DNA of 64,000 nt from Halobacillus sp. Nhm2S1 (GTDB taxonomy: Bacteria; Bacillota; Bacilli; Bacillales; Halobacillaceae), in NCBI RefSeq assembly GCF_019599545.1, contig NZ_JAIEZV010000002.1, forward strand, positions 186,001 through 250,000, given 5' to 3'. A program made the translations under genes and the position numbers. Positions 18,160-26,594 of the stretch are shown here, in pieces. The number at the start of each line of letters is the position of its first letter. Within the stretch, counting starts at the first letter, position 1. The notes below the pieces were generated by a model, which saw nothing but the letters and a program-made list of their open reading frames with translations, made no database searches and was not told the origin of the DNA.

Positions 18160-18648
18160 TTATGCTTTTGAATCGAAAATGGAACGTTTAGCCGTGCTCT
18201 TACCGGCTTCTTGACCACCATAGTTCACCGACTGAATGGAGGGCTGGAGAAGGTCTAAAGACATGTTGATAAACTGCAGGGATTGCTGAGTCAGTTCTTT
18301 GTTCAACTTTTCCTGCTGCTTTAAGTCAGCTAAGACCAGGAACAGACCTTCATGAGCCTCCTGAAGCAGCTCTTTTTCTTCTCCATCGACCATTTCAATA
18401 AGATCAGACACGGTCCACTCTCGGGAGTGCAGATCCTTTTCCGATGCCCACTGAGCTACAGACCGCTCTCTTTGTTTTTCAACTTTTTCAATCGCCTGAA
18501 CATGCTTCTTCTCCTGAAGCAACAGCTGCTGAATGCCCGCGACATCGTTCGTTTTCAGAGCCTCTGTTTTTCTTGTCGATAAAGACAACAGACTTTCATG
18601 CAGCTGCTGAAGCTGGTTCATATAATTGATGACCGGCTTAACCGTCAT
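18160..18648 (-). CDS. flgN: FlgN-type export chaperone (YvyG)
   Basis: A 162-residue helical protein between flgM and flgK, the place of yvyG in B. subtilis, which is a chaperone for FlgK and FlgL. The sequence is coiled-coil rich (LQQLHESLLSLSTRKTEALK; EKKHVQAIEKVEKQRERSVA), as in FlgN. Assignment rests on fold character, length and position. Confidence 0.88.
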   Translation of the reverse strand: MTVKPVINYMNQLQQLHESLLSLSTRKTEALKTNDVAGIQQLLLQEKKHVQAIEKVEKQRERSVAQWASEKDLHSREWTVSDLIEMVDGEEKELLQEAHEGLFLVLADLKQQEKLNKELTQQSLQFINMSLDLLQPSIQSVNYGGQEAGKSTAKRSIFDSKA

Positions 18649-18666
18649 GATGATTCACCTCTATGT

Positions 18667-18927
18667 TTATTTCGACCAAAAATCAAGCATCTTTTTAGCT
18701 GTCGCTTTGGTGTCTACCTGATAATTTCCTTGCTCAACTTCGGATTTCACTTGTTCGACCAGCTTTTTGCGAACAGAATCGCTCTTCCCGGATTCCTGCA
18801 TCTGTTTGGCTGTCTCAGAAATTTCAATTTTATCTTTCATTTGCTTTTTCTGGCCGGTTTCTGCCTGTTTGTTCATCTGTTTTTGATATGGATTCAAATT
18901 CGTCTGGTTCGGGCCATTGATTTTCAA
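18667..18927 (-). CDS. flgM: anti-sigma-D factor FlgM
   Basis: An 86-residue inhibitor of SigD, which controls hag and other late genes. It starts MKINGPNQTNLNPYQKQMNK, closely like B. subtilis FlgM, and contains DKIEISETAKQMQ and a C-terminal helix AKKMLDFWSK. The TTG start at 18927 is chosen because it gives the family N-terminus MKIN and has GAGGTG seven bases upstream; a GTG nine bases further up is the alternative. Probably cotranscribed with flgN, flgK and flgL. Confidence 0.93.
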   Translation of the reverse strand: MKINGPNQTNLNPYQKQMNKQAETGQKKQMKDKIEISETAKQMQESGKSDSVRKKLVEQVKSEVEQGNYQVDTKATAKKMLDFWSK

Positions 18928-18967
18928 TCCTGTCACCTCACTTCATTCCGACTGTCTACTATTTATT

Positions 18968-18975
18968 ATATCGAC
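18968..18975 (-). promoter_or_regulatory. possible SigD -10 element before flgM
   Basis: The minus strand has GTCGATAT, identical to the -10 of the hag promoter, 40 bases before flgM. The matching -35 position holds TTAT rather than TAAA, so this is weaker. B. subtilis has a SigD promoter here. Confidence 0.5.
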
Positions 18976-19013
18976 AAGGTTCATGAAGATATAAATCATG
19001 CTTATGATTCATT

Positions 19014-19427
19014 TCACCATGAATAATAAGTCCTGTTTGCCTTCTCTCGCTCCTGCTGTTCCTTTTTAGCTTCCAATGAAGCATTCCGCTCTCGGGCATG
19101 GAGACCTTTTTGTATGGATTCTTTACATGAATCACATAAACGATCTTCATTAATCGCTGCTCCACATTTTTCACAACCATAGCTCAAATTTGGAAAATGA
19201 ACAGGGTGAAGCCGTTTTTGTTTAACAAACTGTCGGATCTGCCGTTCAGATACCCCTGTCTCTGCTTCAATTTCTTCCACAGTTGCTGTCCGGTTTTGCT
19301 TTTTTCTTAAAAAGGCATAAACGATATGAAATTCCTTTTCCTCCTGCTTCCTGCACTCAGGACATACGGTGCTTGATCCTTTTAAGAATAATCCATTACA
19401 ACGCGAGCAATTGGCTAATTCCCCCAT
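19014..19427 (-). CDS. yvyF: flagellar operon protein YvyF (TIGR03826 type)
   Basis: A 137-residue protein with two zinc-ribbon-like cysteine sets: CSRCNGLFLKGSSTVCPECR at the N-terminus and CEKCG...CDSCKES in the second half, separated by a helix-turn-helix-like stretch (ATVEEIEAETGVSERQIRQF). This arrangement resembles MerR-like or transcription-associated proteins and the family has been linked to flagellar regulation. It is located between comFC and flgM as in B. subtilis. Confidence 0.88.
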   Translation of the reverse strand: MGELANCSRCNGLFLKGSSTVCPECRKQEEKEFHIVYAFLRKKQNRTATVEEIEAETGVSERQIRQFVKQKRLHPVHFPNLSYGCEKCGAAINEDRLCDSCKESIQKGLHARERNASLEAKKEQQEREKANRTYYSW

Positions 19428-19503
19428 CTTCTTCGTCCTCCATGTTCTCTATTTATCTATTATATCGGCAGAGAAGAGGAGATCCAAAAGTCCCAGAACA
19501 CAT

Positions 19504-20169
19504 TCATCGAAAAATAGTAAAAGAAGAGACAGATGGGCAGCCTGTTTCTTTCAACAAAGCTGCCATATGCCGGATGGTCCGTCCCGTTGTATAAATATCA
19601 TCCACGAGCACGACCGGCTTCGACGTTGCCTCTATTAATTGGAATGGATTCTTTGAATACATACGGTCTCTTTTTCCTCTTTTCGATTGCTTTTCACTAT
19701 GCGTTCGTTCAAAAGGAGAAATCGATCGTTCCCCTAACAACCCGATGATTGCTTCTGCTTGGTTGAACCCTCTTTCTTGAATGCGCTCTTCACTGAGTGG
19801 CACATGGATCACTTGCATCCCTTTGAACCCTGAAGCTGACCACTTCCTCTGGATAGTTTCTTTGTAAATATCGACCAAGACATAATCCCCTCTATATTTC
19901 CAACGGGCGACGATGTCCTTATGGAACTCATTATATGGGAACACAGAGACGTTCCGCTCCAGGACGTCCGTGTGGGTCTTCTCCCATAATTGACAGTCCT
20001 TACAGACACCTTTGTGATCAGGGCGGTGACATTGAGGGCAAAAAGGTTCACTGATTTCATTTAATTTCTCCATACACAGCAGGCAAGCCACGTCTTTTGT
20101 CGGCGGTTTCCAAAATGTACTCCATGTCACTTCTGGGATGATTTCTGTATGGCAGCTGAGACACCTCAT
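19504..20169 (-). CDS. comFC: competence protein ComFC, phosphoribosyltransferase-like
   Basis: A 221-residue protein with an N-terminal zinc-binding region (CLSCH, CLLCMEK, CPQCHRPDHKGVCKDC) and a C-terminal phosphoribosyltransferase fold with PRPP motif VVLVDDIYTTGRT. ComFC proteins are required for DNA uptake during transformation, in the cytoplasm with ComFA. Its ATG overlaps the comFA stop codon by four bases. There is no comFB gene between them. Length compares with 229 in B. subtilis. Confidence 0.93.
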   Translation of the reverse strand: MRCLSCHTEIIPEVTWSTFWKPPTKDVACLLCMEKLNEISEPFCPQCHRPDHKGVCKDCQLWEKTHTDVLERNVSVFPYNEFHKDIVARWKYRGDYVLVDIYKETIQRKWSASGFKGMQVIHVPLSEERIQERGFNQAEAIIGLLGERSISPFERTHSEKQSKRGKRDRMYSKNPFQLIEATSKPVVLVDDIYTTGRTIRHMAALLKETGCPSVSSFTIFR

Positions 20170-21581
20170 AACTTCCTCCCCAGACGGTTCATGTAATGGA
20201 TTGAATCCACAGCATCCAGCATTTCATCCGTTTTCCCCACGTGATAAAAAATCACATCTCCTTTAGGATCGTCTGGACTTCTCCCGGCTCTCCCTGCGAT
20301 CTGAACGAGCGCGGCCTCATCGAAAACAACGTGCCCCGCATCAATGACATAGACGTCCACAGACGGAAACGTAACTCCTCGTTCTAGAATCGTTGTGGTG
20401 ACGAGTACACGGTATTCTTTTTTTCTAAACGCCTGAATCTTCCCTGCCCGCCCCCTGTCTTCCGCATGAACCGATCGGACCTCGTAATTCCTTTCTTTCA
20501 AGTATTCAGCAATTTGTTCGGCCATTTTTACCGAAGGAAGAAAAAGAAGCAGCTGTCTCGGGGTCTGTTGCTGATGGGCGATTTGTTGAAGGATTTTAGG
20601 ATGGAGTTCTGCTTTTTGTAAATAACGATGAAGGGCTGGAGTTAGTTTGAGTTGAGGAACAGGAAGAGGGTGGCCATGGAATCGTTGAGGGATGAAAACG
20701 ACGGGAAGGTCTTTAGAACGAATCCTTCGCTTTTGCTTCTTTCTAGGTGTGGCTGTCAAATAAATCATAGACGCTTGTGGTTTGGCTGCTCGTTCACTGG
20801 CATAATGAAGAGATGCATCATTATGAAAAGGGAAGGCATCGACCTCATCAATGACCATGACATCAAAGGCATGTGCAAAACGCAGGAGCTGATGCGTAGT
20901 GGCTATAATAAAAGGTGCATCGCCAGCTTTATCCGGACTATCGCCGTATAGAGCCTGAATGTTCACTTTAGGGAATGATTTTTGTAAGCGGGGGAGCAAC
21001 TCTCTTACTACATCCGTTCTAGGCGTGGCCAGACAAATGCGCTTCCCATTTTTCAGCGCTTCTGTGATGGACCGAAAAAGAATTTCTGTCTTTCCGGCTC
21101 CACATACCGCCCAAACGAGTTTTTCACCCTTTCCTGTTCGAACGAGTGCCACTAGTTCATCTGCAGCTTTTTGTTGATGGACCGTCAACTCCCCTTTCCA
21201 CTGACAGGGATGCTCATGGAGTGGCCATTCAAAACCCGAGCTTCCATAGTACAATGGTTCACATGCAACAACTCTGCCCATCTGTATGCAGAAGCGGCAA
21301 TACACACACGTTTGGCCACATGTCGCGTGGGGCATTTTCGCAAACATATAGGATTTTGTATTCCCACAACGCCTGCAGCGGTAGGCCCAGGGATAAGATT
21401 CAATGCTGGTTACTTTGGTAAGGATTGTTTGCGCTATAAGGTGATCTACTATTTCATCTTCCAAAGGGATTTCGTGACGCAGAAGGAGTTTTCCAGTAAG
21501 AGAAGGGTAGCTGTGAGTAGGGTTTTCAGAAGGAATCCAGGAGAAGTCTTTTTGAAGGTATTTCTTAACCGTCTTGAACAT
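20166..21581 (-). CDS. comFA: competence DNA translocase ATPase ComFA
   Basis: A 471-residue DEAD-box-type motor thought to pull transforming single-stranded DNA into the cytoplasm. Cysteines 69, 72, 88, 92, 95 and 98 form the zinc site near the N-terminus. Walker A is VCGAGKT (159-165), Walker B VIDEVDAF (243-250), motif III YLTATPR, and motif VI QIAGRAGRSPDD. B. subtilis ComFA is 463 residues. No ComK box (AAAA-N5-TTTT pairs) was found in the 60 bases upstream. Confidence 0.95.
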   Translation of the reverse strand: MFKTVKKYLQKDFSWIPSENPTHSYPSLTGKLLLRHEIPLEDEIVDHLIAQTILTKVTSIESYPWAYRCRRCGNTKSYMFAKMPHATCGQTCVYCRFCIQMGRVVACEPLYYGSSGFEWPLHEHPCQWKGELTVHQQKAADELVALVRTGKGEKLVWAVCGAGKTEILFRSITEALKNGKRICLATPRTDVVRELLPRLQKSFPKVNIQALYGDSPDKAGDAPFIIATTHQLLRFAHAFDVMVIDEVDAFPFHNDASLHYASERAAKPQASMIYLTATPRKKQKRRIRSKDLPVVFIPQRFHGHPLPVPQLKLTPALHRYLQKAELHPKILQQIAHQQQTPRQLLLFLPSVKMAEQIAEYLKERNYEVRSVHAEDRGRAGKIQAFRKKEYRVLVTTTILERGVTFPSVDVYVIDAGHVVFDEAALVQIAGRAGRSPDDPKGDVIFYHVGKTDEMLDAVDSIHYMNRLGRKL

Positions 21582-21598
21582 ACAAGCACCATCCTATA

Positions 21599-21638
21599 GA
21601 AAAGTAGAGCCTGTTTGAGTCTCACAAACAGGCTCTAT
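21599..21638 (-). terminator. terminator after degV
   Basis: TAGAGCCTGTTTG-AGTCT-CACAAACAGGCTCTA, a 13-bp stem, followed on the minus strand by CTTTT. It separates degV from comFA. Confidence 0.8.
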
Positions 21639-21643
21639 TCTAT

Positions 21644-22489
21644 TTAGGACTGACGATACCAGCCGAGGCCGATGGCTCCTTCACCTAGGTGTGTACCGAT
21701 GACGGGACCGAAATAACTGAGGACTACTTCGACGTTATCGTGTTTTTCTTCCAATTCATTTTTCAATTCTTCCGCTTCGGCAGGGCGGTTGGCATGAATA
21801 AGGCAGGCTTTGTACGTGCCGCCTTCTTCGATCTTCTCTTCAAAAAGGGAAACAATCTTTTTAATCGCTTTTTTCCGTGTACGGATCTTTTCAAACGGAA
21901 CGATTTTCGTATCCACAAAATGAAGAACAGGCTTTACTTGCAGAAGACTGCCGACAAAAGCTTGAGCTCCATTTAAGCGGCCTCCTCTTTGAAGGTGGCT
22001 GAGATCATCGACCATGAAGTAAGCACTCATCGATTCTTTCATTTCATCGAGTCGACGGATGATTTGATCAGGCGTTGCCCCGTTATTCGCTAATTCAGCA
22101 GCTTCCAGGGCATAAAAACCCTGCATGTGACAACTGATCTCTGAATCAAATACATGAACATCAATCTCTTCGACCATTTCACCCGCCGTTACCATCGCCT
22201 GGTACGTGCCACTGATGCCGCTGGATAAGTGAATAGAGATGACCGCGTCATAGTTTTGAGAAAGCTCCTCCAGCTTCTGTGTCATAATGCCGATCGACGG
22301 CTGGGAAGTTTTCGGGAGTTCTCCTCCTTCTTTCACCATATCGTAGAAGTCGTCTGCGTTGATATCCACTTCTTCCTGGTAGGATTCATGACCAAAAATA
22401 ACGTTCAACGGAACCATATGTATGTTGTTGGCTTTGCGTACATTTTTCGGAAGGTAAGCTGTGCTGTCTGTGATTACCGCTGTTTTCAT
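21644..22489 (-). CDS. DegV family fatty acid-binding protein (FakB type)
   Basis: A 281-residue DegV/FakB protein. Such proteins hold a fatty acid for phosphorylation by FakA, feeding membrane lipid synthesis. The N-terminus MKTAVITDSTAYLPK and the motif KTSQPSIGIMTQKLEEL (fatty acid headgroup Thr-Ser region) are visible, plus HLSSGISGTYQA and the C-terminal GPVIGTHLGEGAIGLGW. B. subtilis YviA lies at the same place. The ATG at 22489 is nine bases after AAGGAG; an upstream TTG is less likely. Confidence 0.92.
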   Translation of the reverse strand: MKTAVITDSTAYLPKNVRKANNIHMVPLNVIFGHESYQEEVDINADDFYDMVKEGGELPKTSQPSIGIMTQKLEELSQNYDAVISIHLSSGISGTYQAMVTAGEMVEEIDVHVFDSEISCHMQGFYALEAAELANNGATPDQIIRRLDEMKESMSAYFMVDDLSHLQRGGRLNGAQAFVGSLLQVKPVLHFVDTKIVPFEKIRTRKKAIKKIVSLFEEKIEEGGTYKACLIHANRPAEAEELKNELEEKHDNVEVVLSYFGPVIGTHLGEGAIGLGWYRQS

Positions 22490-22626
22490 CCGATCCAACT
22501 CCTTGTATTCTTTATCGTTTTTCTATGAATATATGTAAAATAATTTCCGATATTCTCTCTTCCTATTTTACATGAACCCTCCCCACAATGCACCTACTAA
22601 TACGAAAACAGTTGTCCGCATGTCTA

Positions 22627-22677
22627 TATTTGGTGTACCAGGTCATCCAGAATCTGGATGACCTGGTACACCAAATA
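22627..22677. repeat. long palindrome, copy 1 of the ACCAGGTCAT family
   Basis: Two perfect 25-base arms around one central base. The core is ACCAGGTCATCCAGA. The same core, with different flanks, recurs as palindromes at 36985-37019 and 39260-39324, and as a half site near 47564. It stands between degV and the degU terminator, where it is not needed as terminator. Confidence 0.9.
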
Positions 22678-22695
22678 ATTCCAAATTCACACACC

Positions 22696-22747
22696 AAAAA
22701 GGGCTGTTTTTTCAGGTATACATTTCTGCACCTGAAAAAACAGCCCT
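22696..22747 (-). terminator. terminator after degU
   Basis: An 18-base stem beginning AGGGCTGTTTTTTCAGGT, with a 12-base loop and its complement, followed by a T run on the minus strand, 22 bases after the degU stop. Confidence 0.85.
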
Positions 22748-22769
22748 AACTCTTTGTTTGTACTTTTAT

Positions 22770-23447
22770 TTAGATGACTTCGACCCAGCCGTTTTTGATA
22801 GCTGTTACAACAGCCTGGGTACGGTCGTTGACGTTCATTTTCTGCAGGATATTACTTACGTGGTTCTTTACGGTCTTTTCACTGATGTAAAGAGCTTCTG
22901 CTACGCCACGGTTGCTGTTTCCGTCCGCCAACAGTTGCAGCACTTCACATTCACGGCGTGTAAGCAGGTGCAACGGCTTGCGATATTCGATCGTGCGATA
23001 AGCACTGCTGCCTTTGCTATCTGCAAGACGACGATATTCCGCCACTAAGTTGTGTGTGACTTTCGGATGCAGGTAAGAACCACCAGCGCCCACAACTTTG
23101 ATCGCATCAATCAGGGCATCTGAATCCATCTCTTTAAGAAGGTACCCTTGCGCCCCTGTCTTCAGTGCGTGTGTCACATAGTTCTCATCATCGTGAATCG
23201 ATAGAATGATGACCTTCATTTCTGGATAGCGTTTTGTAATCTCAGCTGTCGCCTCGACCCCGTTCATGCTCGGCATGTTGATATCCATCAGGACAACATC
23301 AGGCATGTGCTCTTCAATAAGGTGGACCGCTGTATCCCCGTCATCACCTTCAGCTACAACTTCAAAGCTTGATTCAAAGTCTAAAATTCTTTTTACGCCT
23401 TCACGGAATAATTTATGATCATCAATTAGGACTATTCTGGTCGTCAT
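22770..23447 (-). CDS. degU: response regulator DegU
   Basis: A 225-residue NarL/FixJ-type regulator. The receiver domain has the phosphorylated Asp55 (VVLMDINMP) and the acidic pocket LIDDHK. The C-terminal LuxR-type helix-turn-helix is [20 protein letters not shown]. DegU controls exoenzymes, motility, competence and biofilm genes; in B. subtilis it lies between degS and the degV homologue as here. The ATG at 23447 is eight bases after AGGAGG and gives [12 protein letters not shown], as in B. subtilis. Confidence 0.97.
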   Translation of the reverse strand: MTTRIVLIDDHKLFREGVKRILDFESSFEVVAEGDDGDTAVHLIEEHMPDVVLMDINMPSMNGVEATAEITKRYPEMKVIILSIHDDENYVTHALKTGAQGYLLKEMDSDALIDAIKVVGAGGSYLHPKVTHNLVAEYRRLADSKGSSAYRTIEYRKPLHLLTRRECEVLQLLADGNSNRGVAEALYISEKTVKNHVSNILQKMNVNDRTQAVVTAIKNGWVEVI

Positions 23448-23615
23448 GGTCATTTCCTCCTGTTTCTCACACATAGAATGGTTTTTGGTTCCCCTAACCT
23501 ATTCTTTCTCTCTCTATCTTTGTTTTTGTCTATTTTTTAGAAGTTTGAATCTACCCTAATCCTATTCTCTATTATAAACGATTCACGTCCATTTACATAG
23601 TTTTTCGATAAAATA

Positions 23616-24758
23616 TCAATTTATTGGTAAATGAATTGTGACAATCGTCCCTTCACCGATGCTTGAATCAATGTTAAGTTCTCCATCGAGCATGTCGACG
23701 CGTTCTCTCATCCCGACCAAGCCGAAGGATTTCTCTTTTTTCTTAGATGTGTCAAATCCTTTCCCATCATCCTTCACGATGATCGTAGCGGCATTTGACT
23801 TCATTTCAACTTTCACTTTAATCTCAGATGGTTCTGCATGTTTCAGTGCATTTTGCACCGCTTCCTGAACGAGACGGAAGAGAGCCACTTCATATTTGGT
23901 CTCCAGTCGTTTTTCTTTTCCAAAGGAGGTAAAGGAAAAACGAACATTTTTGTTGTAATCTTCAATGGTAGCCAAATACTTTTTCAGTGTTGGGATCAGC
24001 CCGAGATCGTCCAACGCCATCGGTCGAAGGTCATAGATGATTCTTCTGACCTCATAGAGCGCTGATCGTACAAGTGCACGTACGCTTTTAACCTCTTCCA
24101 TGGCTTCCTCTATTCCACGTTCGCGATAAGTCCTTCCGACAAGGTCCGAACGTAACATGACATTCGCAAGCATCTGCGCAGGTCCATCATGGATTTCCCT
24201 GGACAACCGCCGCCGCTCTTCTTCCTGAGCTTCAATGATCTGCAAGCCGAACTCCTGTTTTTCCTTCGCATCTTCAAGTGCGTCACTGACATGCTTGAAA
24301 TCTTCTGTCAAATAATTCAGCACAACAGAAATTTTCCCACTGAGCGCTTCTGCACGGCCGATGGTTTCTTCTAAATTGCGAAGACGGATCTCTAAATCAT
24401 CCCGTCGTTCACGGAGCTGTTTTTCTTTTTCCCGCTTCATGGATAAATCCATTTGAAGTTCGTGGGTTTGCTCATATACTTTTCGTATTTCTTCCTCTGA
24501 ATACTTTTGGAAGTGCTTGCTGACTTCTGATAAGCGTGTCCGTGAAAAACGGACTTTCTGTTCAAGCTTGTCTCCATCATCGATAAGAGACAGCACTTGT
24601 TTCTTCGTTTCTGTCAGTTCTTTGTTCAGTTTTTCAAATTCACTTCGGGACTCTTCACCAATTTGAAAAATTTCATCTTTACTATTAGTGACTGTATCGA
24701 CCATCTCATTGATGATATGGTCAAGGGCGATGTCCCCAGTTTTTTTAAAACTCATCAT
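23616..24758 (-). CDS. degS: sensor histidine kinase DegS
   Basis: A 380-residue cytoplasmic kinase with no membrane segment, phosphorylating DegU. The N-terminal sensor half is a long coiled coil (LRERRDDLEIRLRNLEETIG). The phosphoacceptor is His190 in SREIHDGPAQML (HisKA_3), and the ATP-binding N and G boxes are AVQNALKHAE, DDGKGFD and GLVGMRERV. B. subtilis DegS is 385 residues. The start is the first of two ATG codons five bases after GGAGG. Divergent from yvyE. Confidence 0.97.
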   Translation of the reverse strand: MMSFKKTGDIALDHIINEMVDTVTNSKDEIFQIGEESRSEFEKLNKELTETKKQVLSLIDDGDKLEQKVRFSRTRLSEVSKHFQKYSEEEIRKVYEQTHELQMDLSMKREKEKQLRERRDDLEIRLRNLEETIGRAEALSGKISVVLNYLTEDFKHVSDALEDAKEKQEFGLQIIEAQEEERRRLSREIHDGPAQMLANVMLRSDLVGRTYRERGIEEAMEEVKSVRALVRSALYEVRRIIYDLRPMALDDLGLIPTLKKYLATIEDYNKNVRFSFTSFGKEKRLETKYEVALFRLVQEAVQNALKHAEPSEIKVKVEMKSNAATIIVKDDGKGFDTSKKKEKSFGLVGMRERVDMLDGELNIDSSIGEGTIVTIHLPIN

Positions 24759-24918
24759 AAGTCCCTCCATCAATATTCACATACTCATTCGTAAGACCCA
24801 TGTCCATTTGTGGGGGTGTTTTTGAGTAAAAATGTAAAATAATGAACAGCAGCCCTCCCATGGATTGCCGTTTTTTTCACCCATCGATATAATTAAACCT
24901 TAGGAGGTTTTTGAGACG

Positions 24919-25560
24919 ATGTTAGAAAGTTATTATACCGTAAAACCTGAGGGTTCAGAAGAAGTGACGATCCAGAAGTCCCGCTTCATCGGATATGTCA
25001 AACGCTGCGAAACCGAAGAGGAAGCCCAGGACTTCATTTCACAGATAAAAAAGAAACACCATGATGCCACCCATAACTGCTCCGCCTACATGATTGGCGA
25101 GCAGGACCTTATACAAAAAGCGAACGATGACGGGGAACCAAGCGGAACGGCAGGTGTCCCCATTCTTGAAGTGTTGAAAAAAAGAGGACTGAAGGATACA
25201 GCCGTCGTTGTGACTCGTTATTTTGGTGGAATTAAACTTGGGGCTGGTGGACTTATTCGTGCCTATGGATCAACGGCTTCAGAAGCGATCAATACAACAG
25301 GTGTCGTCAAGCGTCAATTAATGAAAGAGATGAAAGTAACGATTGATTATCACCTTCTTGGTAAAGTGGAAAATGAGGTCAGAAACTCAGATTACACATT
25401 GGAAGGGATTAATTACCTAGAAAATGTGGAATTAATAGTATATGTGGAAAGCGGACTGGAGCAGGAATTTCAAGATTGGATGACAAACCTGACGAGTGGT
25501 CAGGCATCCATTGAACAAGGGGACGCTTCCTATGTAGAAATTGACGTCACACTTGAGTAA
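24919..25560 (+). CDS. yvyE: YigZ/YvyE family protein (IMPACT fold)
   Basis: A 213-residue protein of the UPF0029/IMPACT family. Signature VTRYFGGIKLGAGGLIRAYG is present, along with SRFIGYVKRCETEEEAQDFI at the N-terminus and NDDGEPSGTAGVP. The C-terminal DUF1949 domain follows. The cellular role of bacterial members is not settled. It has a strong AGGAGG site and lies 14 bases before tagU; in B. subtilis it is likewise next to degS. Confidence 0.93.
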   Translation: MLESYYTVKPEGSEEVTIQKSRFIGYVKRCETEEEAQDFISQIKKKHHDATHNCSAYMIGEQDLIQKANDDGEPSGTAGVPILEVLKKRGLKDTAVVVTRYFGGIKLGAGGLIRAYGSTASEAINTTGVVKRQLMKEMKVTIDYHLLGKVENEVRNSDYTLEGINYLENVELIVYVESGLEQEFQDWMTNLTSGQASIEQGDASYVEIDVTLE

Positions 25561-25574
25561 AGGAGTTTACGGAT

Positions 25575-26561
25575 ATGATGCGCCGTAAAAGATATGTCTT
25601 CCTTTGGTCCATCCTATTTGTCCTTCTCGTTGTAGTCGGGGCAGCAACCGGCTATGCAGCTTACTTAACAGACCAAGTAAAGGAGACGGCCTCAGAATCT
25701 CACCAGGGACTTGAACGTGGTGAAAAATCAGACAAACGTACGAAAGAAGTAACCCCGGCCAAAGATCATACCTCTGTTTTATTCATAGGGATCGATGATA
25801 GTGACCAAAGATCCAATGCAGCCTCAAGATCTGACGCATTGGTCCTTGCCACTTTCAATGAGGATGACAAATCCATCAAGATGCTGAACATACCGAGGGA
25901 CTCTCTCACGTATATCCCTGAAGTGGGGTACGAGGATAAAATCGCTCACGCTCATGCCTTCGGCGGAATCGATGGTACGGTAGAAACAGTGGAACGAATG
26001 TTGGATGTTCCTGTCGATTATTATGTACAAGTAAATTTCAACTCATTTGTTGAAATTGTTGATTCCATCGGCGGAATCACTTATGACGTTCCGTTTGACA
26101 TTAAAGAACAAAACAGTGCAGATCAGGCGGGCGCCATTGAATTATCAGAAGGAAAACAACTGATTAATGGAGAAGAAGCCCTCGCTTTAGCCCGGACGAG
26201 AAAATATGACAGCGACTTAGCCAGAGGCGAAAGGCAGATGGAGATTATCCAGCAGATCTTCCGTGAAACCGTCTCAGCGAAAGGGCTAAGCAATATGGAT
26301 GAGGTCTTAGCATCCATAAGTGCGAATATGAAGACGAATTTGACGTTTAATGAAATGATTCAGTTTAAAGATTACTTCCTTCAGAAAGAGAACTTCACCT
26401 TCGACAAAATGCAACTCGAGGGGGAAGGGGGGTTCACTGGTCATGGATGGTACTACCAGCTTGCCCAGGAGCCTTTAGCGGCCACCTCTGATGAATTGAA
26501 AGACCACCTCGAGCTGCAAGATTCTGTGGCCAGTGAAGATGAAGAAGAAAATTCCATGTAA
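25575..26561 (+). CDS. tagU: LytR-CpsA-Psr transferase (TagU-like)
   Basis: A 328-residue membrane-anchored enzyme that attaches wall teichoic acid or similar polymers to peptidoglycan. One transmembrane helix at about residues 6-28, then the extracellular LCP domain with SRSDALVLATFNEDDKSIKM, NIPRDSLTYIP and HAHAFGG. Arg and Asp residues for the polyprenyl pyrophosphate are in these motifs. Located between yvyE and tagO as in B. subtilis (tagU/lytR). The C-terminus is very acidic. It ends at a bidirectional terminator. Confidence 0.92.
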   Translation: MMRRKRYVFLWSILFVLLVVVGAATGYAAYLTDQVKETASESHQGLERGEKSDKRTKEVTPAKDHTSVLFIGIDDSDQRSNAASRSDALVLATFNEDDKSIKMLNIPRDSLTYIPEVGYEDKIAHAHAFGGIDGTVETVERMLDVPVDYYVQVNFNSFVEIVDSIGGITYDVPFDIKEQNSADQAGAIELSEGKQLINGEEALALARTRKYDSDLARGERQMEIIQQIFRETVSAKGLSNMDEVLASISANMKTNLTFNEMIQFKDYFLQKENFTFDKMQLEGEGGFTGHGWYYQLAQEPLAATSDELKDHLELQDSVASEDEEENSM

Positions 26562-26594
26562 AAAGCTGCTCCAATATCTGGAGCAGCTTTTTTT
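26560..26594. terminator. bidirectional terminator between tagU and tagO
   Basis: AAAAGCTGCTCCA-ATATC-TGGAGCAGCTTTTTTT: a perfect stem with A and T runs on both sides between convergent genes. Confidence 0.92.

Noticed and set aside
18968-18992. TATAAT-like bases in ATATAATAAATAG before flgM as SigA promoter.
   Set aside because: No acceptable -35 at 16-18 bases; the SigD-type GTCGATAT is the better reading.
22627-22677. Palindrome copy 1 as the degU or degV terminator.
   Set aside because: degU has its own terminator at 22696-22747 and degV is read away from this place; the palindrome has no T run.
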